From Hemerocallis citrina (lineage: Eukaryota; Streptophyta; Magnoliopsida; Asparagales; Asphodelaceae): a DNA stretch of 64,000 bases. The DNA lies in assembly GCA_017893485.1 (NCBI GenBank), contig CM030362.1, forward strand, positions 183,418,175-183,482,174, given 5' to 3'. Below the pieces are notes generated by a model. The model was not told where the DNA came from, searched no databases, and saw only the letters and a list, made by a program, of their open reading frames with translations. Position numbers and translations under genes: made by a program. This document shows positions 55,190 to 64,000 of this stretch, in pieces. The first letter of the stretch is position 1. Each line of letters opens with the position of its first letter.

Positions 55190-56130
55190 GACAGTTGTAG
55201 TCGCTCGGCAGTCATTTTCTCACTTTTGATGCTCGGATGGGCACTTGCTCGGTTGGCCGACCGGGGTGTAAGGGTTCGACCGTCAGAGCGACATGGCGCA
55301 ATCTGAGCCGTTGGATGGTGGCGCGAATCTCAAGACGGGCGCATTTCCCAAGAGAATGCTATCTTGTCGTTTAACGCACGTGGCAAGATCTGGACCGTTC
55401 ATCATCAGAAGCACGAATTTCTGGAAGATCCAACGGTCGTGATCGTTCGGCTGCTTTTTTCTCCGTTTTGACGCTCGGATGGGCACTTGCTCGGTTGGCC
55501 GACCGGGGATCTGAGGGTTCGGTTGGTTGAGCGACGTTCTGGGCCGCCGGATGGGCACTTACTCAGTTGGCCGACCGAAGGTCTGAGGGCTCGGTTGTTC
55601 GAGCGACGTGGCGCAATCTGAGCCGTCGGATCGGGGCTCGAATCTCGAGACGGGCTCAGTTCCCAAGAAAATGCTATCTTGTCGTTTAGCGTCGCTGGCA
55701 AGATCTGGGCCGTCTGATCGAGATCTTACACGAAAGTTGAGGAGAAAGTGAGTTTTCTCCGTTTTGACGCTCAGATGGGCACTTGCTTGGTTGGCCGACC
55801 GGGGATCTGAGGGTTCGGTTAGTCGAGCGACGTTCTGGGCCGCCGGATGGGCACTTGCTCGGTTGGCCGACTGGAGGTCTGAGGGCTCGGTTGTCCGAGC
55901 GACGTGGCGCAATCTGAGCCGTCGGATCGGGGCTCGAATCTCGAGACGGGCTCAGTTCACAAGAAAATGCTATCTTGTCGTTTAGCATCGTTGGCAAGAT
56001 TTGGGCCGTCTGATCGAGATCTTACACGAAAGTTGAGGAGAAAGTGAGTTTTCTCCGTTTTGACGCTCGGATGGGCACTTGCTCGGTTAGCCGACCGGAT
56101 GTCTAAGGGTTCGGCAATCCGAGCGTGGTA
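55190..56130 (-). repeat. Tat-C tandem array, ~295-bp units
   Basis: The motif GGATGGGCACTTGCTCGG or a variant recurs at about 55232, 55474, 55549, 55770, 55843 and 56066. The pairs are 294-296 bp apart, so the unit is about 295 bp with an internal sub-repeat. Partial units also flank the antisense gene (57256-57480 and 62053-62250). The stretch 54734-55189 is AT-rich spacer without a feature. Confidence 0.85.
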
Positions 56131-56395
56131 GCGCGATCCGGGCCGTTGAATGGCGGAACGAATCTCAAGACGGTTCAGTTCCCAAGAGCATTAATGGCGC
56201 CCCAGGATTTGTGCGGCGTTCCAACTTCCTGGGGTCAATAAGGATGGCGCCCTCCAATTAATGCGTGGCATTTCAGCTCCCGAGGGTCATAATGGCTGGT
56301 TCTTGGAGGGGAGGTTATAAATACCGGACTCCCCTTGTAGTTTCAGTCACAACAATGTTGAGTTTTAGCCATCGGAGGTGTCTGCCTTGGGTGGT

Positions 56396-56940
56396 TGCTC
56401 TTCGGCCATGGTCTCCTCCTGATTCTGACGGCCCCGATGCGGATGTCAGGGTCGGGGGAGATCAGAGCAGAAGAGGTGACGATCGGAGTCAAGGCGGATG
56501 CCTGTCTTCTTTTGAAAAATCCTAATCCTGAGGTCGTCGGACGGGTGGTCACTCTTCCACCGTGATCTTCTCCCGATTCTGACGGTCCCGATGCGGATGT
56601 CAGGGTCGGGGGAGATCAGGGCAGAAGGGGTGACGACCGGAGTCCGAACCCGGGGTACAAGGTGCTTCGGAAGGATGGGTGGTCATCCTTCCGCCGTTAT
56701 CTTCTCCTGATTCTGACGGCCCCGACGTAGGTGTCAGGGTCAGGGGAGATAATGGCAGAAGAGTTGATGACCGAAGTCCGGACCCGAGGGACAAGGTGCT
56801 TCGGAAGGATGGGTGGTCATCCTTCCGCCATGATCTTCTCCTGACTCTGACGGCCCCGATGTGGGTGTCAGGGTCAGCAGAGATCATGGCAGAGAGGTGA
56901 CGACCGAAGTCCAGAGCCGAGGGACAAGTTGCTTCAGAAG
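56396..56940 (-). repeat. Tat-C tandem array, ~133-bp units (4 units)
   Basis: GATTCTGACGGCCCCGA or a variant recurs near 56421, 56575, 56708 and 56842, with later steps of about 133 bp, each followed by GTCAGGGTC and GACGACCG-type text. Frames across it are artefacts. The stretch 56941-57255 shows no repeat or gene that I recognise. Confidence 0.8.
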
Positions 56941-57255
56941 GATTGGTCTCTTCCGATCTCTGTCTTCCTTCCGGGCTGACGGCTTCTGATGGTTGTCAGC
57001 CCGAAGGAGTTAGAAATGGGAGGTGTGCCGATTTGCTTTTTAACCGGGCCCCGCGAGATGGTGGTTTCTCTCCAACCCTTGAACGATTTGTGGTTTCGGC
57101 TCCGAGGCCGTAGGCTTCGAGTTGCTCACGGGTGAGAGGGGAACCGACCGAGACCTGGGGCCCGGGGGGCTCGCCAAGGGCGGTGCCTTAAAACTTTTAA
57201 TCCAAATTTTCTCTGGCTTCTTCAGACAGAGGTGGAGCGTCTGGGTCTGAAGTGC

Positions 57256-57480
57256 TTCGTCCGGGCGATGTGGCGCGACCTGAACCGTTGGATGGTGGTG
57301 CGAATCTTGAGACGGACCCAGTTCCCAAGAAAATGCTATCTTGTCATTTAGTGTCGCTGGCAAGATCTGGGCCGTCTGATCGAGATCTTACACGAAAGTT
57401 GAGGAGAAAGTGAATTTTCTCCGTTTTGACGCTCGGATGGACACTTGCTCGATTAGCCGACCGGGCCCTTTGATGTTAGG
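57256..57480. repeat. Direct repeat upstream of the Tat-C antisense gene
   Basis: About 200 bp including AAGAAAATGCTATCTTGTC and GATCGAGATCTTACACGAAA. It matches 62053-62250 on the other side of the antisense genes in the same orientation, and both belong to the 295-bp array family. Confidence 0.85.
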
Positions 57481-57626
57481 ATCGGCTCGCACGACGCTCG
57501 GATTTTGATCCCGTGCGAGCCGAGCTACTTGACTTTCACAAAGTCGTTTGGGCTTTTGTAACGTTTCAAGAGCAGGCCGAAAGTCGCGCCCTTTCGTTAG
57601 GAAGCCCAAGAGACTTTTTCCTTTAC

Positions 57627-57633
57627 TATAAAT
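57627..57633 (+). promoter_or_regulatory. TATA box of the Tat-C antisense gene
   Basis: TATAAAT lies about 200 nt upstream of the ATG at 57826 and is followed by a CT-rich leader, as in Tat-B at 46954-46960. Confidence 0.65.
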
Positions 57634-57825
57634 CCTCACTCCCCCACCCCAAATCTCATTCTTCACTTTTACTTTCTCTCTCAAGTTTTTACTTTTCACC
57701 ATCGAAGTTTTTAGCTCCTGGGTGGTGCTGCTAGCTGTTGCGGCAATGCGTTTCTTTGCTCCGGCGAACTTTTCCGACCGTAGCAGTCACTTCAAGGTCA
57801 GTCTCTCTCCTTTCTTTTTAAAAAA

Positions 57826-60171
57826 ATGGTTAAGATTACTTCTTCGGATGAGATCCCCAACTTGGACCAAGTCGTCGGCCGAGCGGGTAAAGGAAAGGAG
57901 GTGATAGAGCCGAACGAGCAAACCGTCGTTCGGCCGAGCAAGAGTGGCGAAGTAGCCGAGCCGCTCCAGGAGGTTGTGGCAAAGTCCCAGAAGGGTAAAG
58001 GAGTGGTCACGATCATTGAGCAGCCGAAGACGGCAGGGGAGTTCGGTCGGCAGCCTATTGTTCTGTCGAGCGTGGGGGGTGTTCGCAGCTACTCCGAAGA
58101 GATGCTGGAGAAGGTGACCCAGGGCACTACCAAGTCTGTAGAGGAGAATGAGCCGAGAGAGTTGTCCGAGGTGGACCATACCATCTTGTCTCTTACTGAG
58201 GCTGATCTGCATCAGATCCGGACCGGATTCCAGATCCCTGCCGAGTACGGGCTACTTCTCCCTGGACCGGGTTTCCGAGCCTGCACATCGTCTTCGGCTG
58301 ACGCGTGCGTTTTCCCCCTCGACTCCTTGGCCACCGGGCTTCGTTTTCCGCTTCATCCATTCATCGTTGAGGTTCTTAATTGGTACGGTTTGTGCCCTGC
58401 CCAGCTGATGCCGAACACTTGGAGGCACGTCTTGGTGTTTGTTCTCCAGTGTCAAGAGATCGGTGCCGAGCCGAGCATGTTTCTCCTTCGGAGCCTCTAC
58501 CGCCCTTGCCAGCCGAACAGGAACGAGCAGAGGTTCTACCTTTCGTCGCGGACAGGCATGAAGTTGATCGAGAACCCGGACTCGATCAAGCATTGAAAGG
58601 AGAAGTATTTCATTGTCCGAGCTCCCGCACCCTGGGCGATTCCGATAGCTTGGTCGAGGGAAGGCCTGCCCAAGCGAGCGAAGAAGGAGTCGGTGCTGAG
58701 TGACGAGGAGGCAGAAGTCCTCAAGAAACTCCTCGGCCTGCCGACGCTAAGTTGGAAAGATATCACCGAGGAGGCTTTGTTCCGGGGGGGTCTCAGTCCG
58801 ATCGACCCCAGTACGCTTCTGGTATTTTTACTTCTTGCTTGAAGTTCATGAAAATTTTTCTAAGTTTTTTCACTCGGTTTTTGCAGAGTCTTCGAAGATG
58901 GACTACAGGGCGTTGATGGCGAAGGCCAAGGCGAGGGAGCAGGAGACGAGAAAGAAGAGACCCTCGATAGGGCTTCAGGGCGGCCGAGCTCCGAAGATAC
59001 CTTCGGTCCCGAAGACCGCCGACCTGAAGGGGGTCGTCGTTCCGGAGGCTGATCCCGTGCAGGAGAAGGTCGCGGCCTCCGATCCTCCTGTTTCGGATGC
59101 GCCGACTCCAACGGCGAAGGGAGATGCTCCCAGCTCGTCGAGCGGCGCGTTAGACGTGAGCAAGGTGTTATCCCTCCAGGTTCCGCCCCTCACAGCCGAT
59201 GCGGAGAAGATTCTGACCGAGGGGCACAAGCAGATCTTCGTCCCCGACTGGCAATTGATGAAAGTCGATGGTTTTTTGGGCGATGGCAACATTTGTATGC
59301 AGGCGGTGAAGCACCTGCCGACCCCAAAGGACCGAGCGGCCCTTAAGTCCGGTCAAGTCGGGGACGCGACGATGCAGATCGCTAAGAACACGATGTCGGT
59401 GAGTGGGCCGAATACTTTCTTATTGAAGCATTTTTTCTGAAATTTTCTAAGTTTCTAGGTTCGGGCCCTAACGGTTTGTTCTCTTTTCAGACCCTCTGCC
59501 ACTTCAACTTCTTACTCGAAGAGTTTGTGAGCAAAGAACAAGAGCTGACGGCACAGTATGACCGGGAGAGGTCGGAGCGTGTAAAAGCTGCGAAGCTGCT
59601 CGATGCTGAGCAGCTCCTCTTGGCAAAACGTAGTGCCTAAGTTTCAGGGTTGGAGGCAAAGCTGGCCGACGCCATTCAGCAGTCGAAGGACGCGGCCGCC
59701 AAACTCGAGGCCTCAGAGAAGGAGAATGCCGAGCTGAAGGAGGAGTTGGCCAATGCTTGGTCGGAAGCGGAGAGGGCTCGGAAGAAGACCGAGAAGATCA
59801 TGGCCAGGCATCGGTCTAAGGTGGCGAAGACGAAGAGGGCTGTCCAGGACGAGGCCGAGCAGTACATGTTCAAGAACATGGAGGACGCGTACGGCCGAGC
59901 CCTGCTTCATATCGCCGCTCGGAATCCGGGGTTTGACACGTCCTCCTACCACTTTTACGACCCCGTGGAGGGGGAGGAGGAGCTTCCCCAGGCGATGCTC
60001 GGCCTCGAGGGACAGACCGACGGTGTCGAAGGCCCAGGTGAGACTGAGGCCGAGGGTGAGGAGGAGGACGACTCTAAGGAGGAGAGCGAGAGCGAGGACG
60101 AGGACGAGGTCGAGGGCGAGGACAAGGCCGAGGGGTCGACAGACCCGAATGACAAAAAGGTCGACCCCTGA
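57826..60171 (+). pseudogene. Tat-C antisense Transposase_28-type gene (aORF1)
   Basis: Exon 1 runs 57826-58810, intron 1 58811-58886 (GTACGC...GCAG, 76 nt), exon 2 58887-59398, intron 2 59399-59490 (GTGAG...TCAG, 92 nt) and exon 3 59491-60171. The phases agree with Tat-B (intron 1 phase 1, intron 2 phase 0), and the joined frame is 725 codons plus stop. Two nonsense codons break it: TGA 58594-58596, where Tat-B has a Trp codon, and TAA 59638-59640. Exon 1 has the Transposase_28 core (IPAEYGLLLPGPG, LRFPLHPFIVEVLNWYG, QLMPNTWRHVLVFVLQC), exon 3 a coiled coil and an acidic tail (SEDEDEVEGEDKAEG). The ATG at 57826 gives an N-terminus about 60 residues longer than in Tat-B. Confidence 0.82.
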
Positions 60172-60213
60172 CTTGGTTGCGTCTTTTAGTCTTTTTTTTT
60201 TGTAAGCCTAACT

Positions 60214-60229
60214 GCGGACTGGCCACCGC
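60214..60229 (+). other. Conserved 3' hairpin motif of the antisense gene (Tat-C)
   Basis: GCGGACTGGCCACCGC, 43 nt after the antisense stop codon, identical over its core to the Tat-B motif. GAATGAAAAC follows at 60254-60263 as a possible poly(A) signal. Confidence 0.65.
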
Positions 60230-60378
60230 TCTTGTAACGCTTTTTTGAGTTTTGAATGAAAACACTCTTTGTTTGGCCAAAAATTCTCCAAGTGTTAGTC
60301 TCCGGATTCCAGATTTTGTGTTTGATTAGGCTTAAAATTCTCCAAGTGTTGGGCGTCGGATTTATCTCTGCTTTTCAG

Positions 60379-61218
60379 GTGAAGTTTGGTCCGATCACGG
60401 AGGTTTCGTACCTTCGTAAGGAGCTGACCAACACGAAGCGAGAGCTTTCACTTAGCCGAGAGAAGCGGTTTTTATAGTTCTTGAAGCTGGAGGAGATAAA
60501 GGTAGCTACGAGGGGGTATTGTCGCGAGTTGAAGCAACTGCGGAAGCAACCCCAAGCTCCTTGTCCCGAAGGTGAGACTGAGCGGCTTCGTAAGGAGCTT
60601 TCCGTCATCGAGCAGAAGAATAACGAGCTCTTGGCCGAGATCCGACATTTGGAGTTAGCAGAGAAAGAACGTTCGGTGGAAGAAGAGAAGCTAGCTTCCG
60701 AGTTGGAGAAGGTGTCATCCGAGCACCAAAAGTTGTTGGCCGAGGTCGACAAGCTTAGGAGGATTACGATAGACAGGGGGATCGAGGCCACCCATTATCG
60801 ACGACTCGCAACCGATAGCGCCAATGTCTCGGGCTCGTCAAGACCTCCTCGTTTGAAGATGTCGGCGAAGGATGATGCTCTGAGAGATAGGATTATCGAG
60901 TTGGAGGAAGAGGTCGCGTCGCTCAAGCCTCTGCCTGAGAGGGCCAACGTTCGTAGTACGTCGTGTACTCGCGAAGAGAGCGAGAGAGGGATTACCTTCT
61001 ACGAACTTGCGACTCATTTGCCTGCGGCTAGGCGGAGTCCTGCTGATGCTCAGAGTAGTGTAGCTGTCTCGTCTAGCGGTGCCTCGGTCGGCGCCACAGT
61101 TGGGGTTAGTGGCGAAGGGGGATCTCGCTTCGCTGGTTTGGAATCGAGCTCGGAGGTTAGGCGTCGCCGCCCCCGCGTTTCCTTGAACCGAAGCGTGCCC
61201 CTTCCGAAGAGGCACTAA
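60379..61218 (+). pseudogene. Tat-C antisense coiled-coil gene (aORF2), copy 1
   Basis: It opens after an acceptor-like CTGCTTTTCAG and has one stop at 60476-60478 (TAG); the frame is then open to TAA at 61216-61218. The product is a coiled coil (TERLRKELSVIEQKNNELL, EKLASELEKVSSEHQKLL), then RSTSCTREESERGITFYELA, a Ser-rich linker and a basic end (RRRRPRVSLNRS). It aligns with the Tat-B product along its length, and the GITFYE block shows that the Tat-B TAG replaces a Glu codon. Confidence 0.72.
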
Positions 61219-61383
61219 ACAAGTTGTCTTATATTGTAAAACTCTTGTTGTAGCGTCAGTCTTGTTGTATGTAGAGTTACTTCATTGGAATAAAAGCTTG
61301 ATAGTTTGTTTTGAAAATTCTTCAAGTGTTGGACTTCGGCAATGTTTGAAATTTTGTTGTTCGTTTTTCTTTCTCTTTTCAGC

Positions 61384-61846
61384 TCGTGGTGGTAGCTTAA
61401 GACGCCGACCCCAATCGCTCGGACGACAACGCTCGAACTGAGACTGGCTCGGGGGTGACGAGGTTGCGCTCGGCGAGGTGCCGAGAGTGGCTCTATGAAG
61501 TCGAGCTGGAATTACGCCAAACTGAAAGCGAGCGGGATCACCTTCAGCTCATTCTAGGTCAGCGAGATGCCGAGATCCCGCGTTTGGAGAGCAGAATCGC
61601 TGAGATGACCCCTATAGGAGAGGACGAAGGTTCGCAGACCGCTTTTAGCAACGCCCTTCGGATCCAGTGTGTTCGGCACAATTTGTCGAAAATAATAGCC
61701 GAAAGGGACGATTTGCTCTCTGAGATCCGTCACTTGCAGACCGTAGAGGCGAAGCTTTGGAAGGAGGTAGAGGAACTAGCGGCCGAGGTTGCCAAACTGA
61801 CGACCGAACGGGACGGTGATGATTTTTCATTTAAAAACCAAGTGTA
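61384..61846 (+). pseudogene. Tat-C antisense coiled-coil gene (aORF2), truncated copy 2
   Basis: A second copy of the same module follows directly after an acceptor-like TCTCTTTTCAG. It shares with Tat-B the start LVVVA, then RLRSARCREWLYEVELELRQTESER and LILGQRDAEIPRLESRIAEM. A TAA interrupts it at 61399-61401 and it ends early, after AKLTTERD, lacking the RSTSCTR block. Tat-C thus carries a duplicated module where Tat-B has one. Confidence 0.65.
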
Positions 61847-62052
61847 GCGGGTCAGCAATGTATCTTTTGTTCTTTAAGGCTTTGTGACCTTGTTGTATGA
61901 AAAAGTTGCTTTGAACTGTGTCCCAATTATTAATAATATTTCTTTCACGAACTAGCACGTCCGTTGTAGCTCTGCGTAGTTATTTCGGTTCTGACTGTGT
62001 TCGTCGTGCCGAGGTCTCCGACCCGGCCCCTCTCTCATTCGTGGTTCGGCGC

Positions 62053-62250
62053 CGTAGCGCGATCTGAACCGTTGGATGGTGGCACGAATCTCGAGACGGA
62101 CCCAGTTTCCAAGAAAATGCTATCTTGTCGTTTAGCGTCGCTGGCAAGATCTGGGCCGTCTGATCGAGATCTTACACGAAAGTTGAGGAGAAAGTGAGTT
62201 TTCTCCGTTTTGACGCTCGGATGAGCACTTGCTCGGTCAGCTGACCGGAG
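62053..62250. repeat. Direct repeat downstream of the Tat-C antisense genes
   Basis: Copy of 57256-57480 in the same orientation. Between 61847 and 62052 I see only AT-rich, UTR-like sequence. Confidence 0.85.
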
Positions 62251-62411
62251 GTCTAAGAGTTCGAGCAACGTGGTGCGCTCCGAGCATACCTCTCGCTCGT
62301 TCGCGGTTTGGCGACAAGAGCGTTCGGCTGGAGGTGTCGAGCGGTGCTTCTGTCTCCTCTTATCGCGAAGTTGCGAGGCAAGTCGAGTCTTACCCAATGG
62401 TGGGCTCGCCG

Positions 62412-62745
62412 ATCCTCGTGAGAGTTCGACGGTCGTGGGAGCAATTCCGAATGGCGACCCACTCCTAGCCCGCTGAGGATCGAGCTTGCGGAGTAGAATC
62501 GAACCAAGTGTTGGACTCCGGAACCATCGTTAGAGTTCAACGGTTGTGGGAGCAATTCCGAATGGCGACCCACTCCTAGCCCGCTGATGAGCGAGCTTGC
62601 GGAGTAGAATCGAGCCAAGTGTTGGACTCCGGAACCATCATTAGAGTTCAACGGTTGTGGGAGCAATTCCGCGCGGCGAACTACGTCTGGCTCGCTTAAG
62701 GGCAAGCTTGCGAAGTAGAGTCGAGCCGGGTATTGGACTCTGAAC
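62412..62745 (-). repeat. Tat-C array 1 remnant, ~110-bp units (3 units)
   Basis: Units with GTGGGAGCAATTCCGAATGG and CCAAGTGTTGGACTCCGG are about 110 bp apart. In reverse complement they match the half-units of the Tat-B 209-bp array, and they occupy the same place between pol and the antisense genes. Confidence 0.88.
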
Positions 62746-62906
62746 CATTGATTGAATAAAGAAAAAAGGCGGAGAGACGTAAACAATCTTATAAGTATGA
62801 AAAAGCATTCTTCATTGATAATTGACGGCGAGCCGTTTTTACATACAACAACTTAAGAAATGAATTACAAGTTAGAGGAAAAGAATGGTTCGACATCCTG
62901 TGATAC

Positions 62907-64000
62907 TCAGAGAGGCGCCGGGGCGCTTTCTTGGTATTTTAACAGGTGGTCGGCATTCCAGGTCCTCGGAATCTCTCTGCCCTCTAGGTCTTCCAGGCGA
63001 AAAGCTCCGGGTTGAACTACCCTAGTGATCTTGTAGGGTCCTTCCCAATTCGGAGCTAGTTTGTTCTTCTGATTGGGGAAGGAGATGGCTAGCTTTCTGA
63101 GGACCAAGTCCCCCTCCTTGAGATCGGTGGGTCGGACTTTCTTGTTGTATGCCAGTTCGACCCTCCTCCGGTAGTTCTGCTGGCGTATTGATGCTCTTTC
63201 CCTCAGCTCGTCCACCAGGTCTAAGTTCGCCCGAAGGTCTCTGGCGTTCTGTTCCTCGTTGTAGGCTGCGAGGCGGGGAGAAGGTATTCCGACTTCGAGA
63301 GGTATCACTGCCTCGGACCCATAGGTGAGGTTGAACGGGGACTCTCCAGTGGGTGTCTGCTTGTTGGTGCGATAGTTCCACAGCACATTGGGGAGTTGGT
63401 CGACCCATGAGCCTTTGGAACATTTGTCCAGTCTCTTCTTGATACCTGAGAGGATTTGCCTATTAGCGTTCTCCGCCTAGCCATTCGACTGCGGGTGGGA
63501 GACGGAGGAGAAGCGCTGTTGGATGGCAAGGTCTTCACACAGAGCTCGGAATGCGGCCCCAGTAAACTGAGTTCCATTGTCTGTGACGAGGACACGGGGG
63601 ACGCTGAATCGGCAGACGACGCTCTTCCAGAAGAATTGAAGCACCTTGTTCTCGGTGATAGTGGCAAGGGGCTCGGCCTCAATCCACTTCGAGAAGTAGT
63701 CGATGGCTACAACCAAGAACTTGAACTGGCCCGGAGCTGGAGGGAATGGCCCTAGTAAATCCATCCCCCACATTGCGAAGGGGATAGGACTTGATAGGGA
63801 GGCGAGGTTGGCCTGGGGGAGGCGACGAATGTTGGAATGTCTCTGACAAGAGCCACATTGCCGAACGTGTCGCTAGGCATCTTGGAGGAGAGTCAGCTAA
63901 AAGTATCAGTAATTCAGAGCTTTTCGAGCCAAAGACCTAGACCCTGAGTGCGCCCCGCCGATGCCTTCGTGGAGCTCCTGTAAGGCGTAGTCGGCCTGTT
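62907..64000 (-). pseudogene. Tat-C integrase (C-terminal part of pol)
   Basis: The minus strand is about 80% alike, by eye, to Tat-B integrase. From the window end downward: ELHEGIGGAHSG with three stops in the following zinc-binding stretch (about 63835-63900), WGMDLLGPF (first Asp), TDNGTQF (second Asp), then TAG at 63477-63479 in place of a Gln codon just before AENANR, so the third catalytic acid lies beyond a stop. The frame then runs open to TAA near 62907 through TPTGESPFNLTYGSEAVIPLE and EIPRTWNADHLLKYQ. The rest of pol lies outside the window. Confidence 0.87.

Larger units (their letters stand above)
54101..64000 (-). mobile_element. Tat-C: minus-strand Tat element, cut by the window end
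   Basis: Only the 3' half is in the window. From 54101 upward: 3' LTR (54101-54717), polypurine tract, two tandem-repeat regions, the antisense gene region (here on the plus strand, 57627-61850), a remnant of array 1, and the pol integrase end on the minus strand (62907-64000). The order mirrors Tat-B exactly, but the tandem repeats between the LTR and the antisense gene have different units. Several stops in integrase and antisense genes show it is older than Tat-B. Confidence 0.88.

Noticed and set aside
59753..60205. 150-codon arginine-rich plus-strand frame
   Set aside because: Frame-shifted shadow of exon 3 of the Tat-C antisense gene, whose own frame has the coiled coil and acidic tail shared with Tat-B.
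62253..62786. 177-codon minus-strand frame
   Set aside because: It runs through the 110-bp array of Tat-C. Its repeated peptide segments follow the DNA repeat.

Overview
This is nuclear DNA of a flowering plant, probably pericentromeric or otherwise repeat-dense heterochromatin. There is no complete host gene. Almost every base belongs to transposable elements inserted into one another, plus a decayed endogenous pararetrovirus at the left end. The plant assignment rests on Tat-lineage Ty3-gypsy elements (two RNase H domains plus an antisense Transposase_28-type gene), long chromovirus-like LTRs, a Pack-MULE carrying a DUF295/F-box gene fragment, and a Caulimoviridae-like relic. I use these names: Tat-A, Tat-B and Tat-C for three Tat elements; L1 for a family of about 3.3-3.5 kb LTRs (TGTAAT/C...GTTACA); L2 for a second long-LTR family (TGTAACCCC...CGTGACA, always on the minus strand here).

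Layout. 1-2060: remnant of a caulimovirid protease-RT-RNase H. 2061-2960: unclassified DNA and a TA microsatellite. About 3255-18350: old plus-strand Tat-A (pol, tandem repeats, antisense gene), broken by an L2 solo LTR (5752-7962) and two L1 solo LTRs (11003-14491, 14882-18222), each with a perfect 5-bp target duplication. 18348-20644: a truncated L1-like LTR. 20645-21536 resumes at 52525-53415 and 54010-54100: one older L2 LTR. Into it went a whole non-autonomous L2 element (21537-52519, minus, target duplication CTCCT). That element in turn holds a Pack-MULE in its 3' LTR (24507-27847), an L1 solo LTR in its interior (28785-32075), and a complete 15.5-kb Tat-B in its 5' LTR (34855-50382). 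At 53416-54004 lies a solo Tat LTR, and from 54101 to beyond the window end a minus-strand Tat-C.

Tat-B shows the plan of the lineage: 661-bp LTR, tRNA-type primer site, gag-protease-RT-RNase H-archaeal-type RNase H-integrase in one frame (35588-41296, four in-frame stops), a 209-bp tandem array, an oppositely transcribed gene region with its own TATA box and two introns, a 92-bp tandem array, polypurine tract and LTR. Tat-C repeats this plan in mirror orientation, and Tat-A keeps worn traces of it.

Most interesting signals: two tRNA-like (box A/box B) modules at the same place in all four L1 LTRs; the antisense gene, whose introns, 3' hairpin and flanking repeats are conserved between diverged Tat copies and whose frame is open in Tat-B although pol is not; a 55-nt initiator-tRNA-Met 5' fragment inside the non-autonomous L2 element; and a nonsense codon shared at the same RT site by Tat-A and Tat-B. 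All family assignments were made by eye, without database searches.
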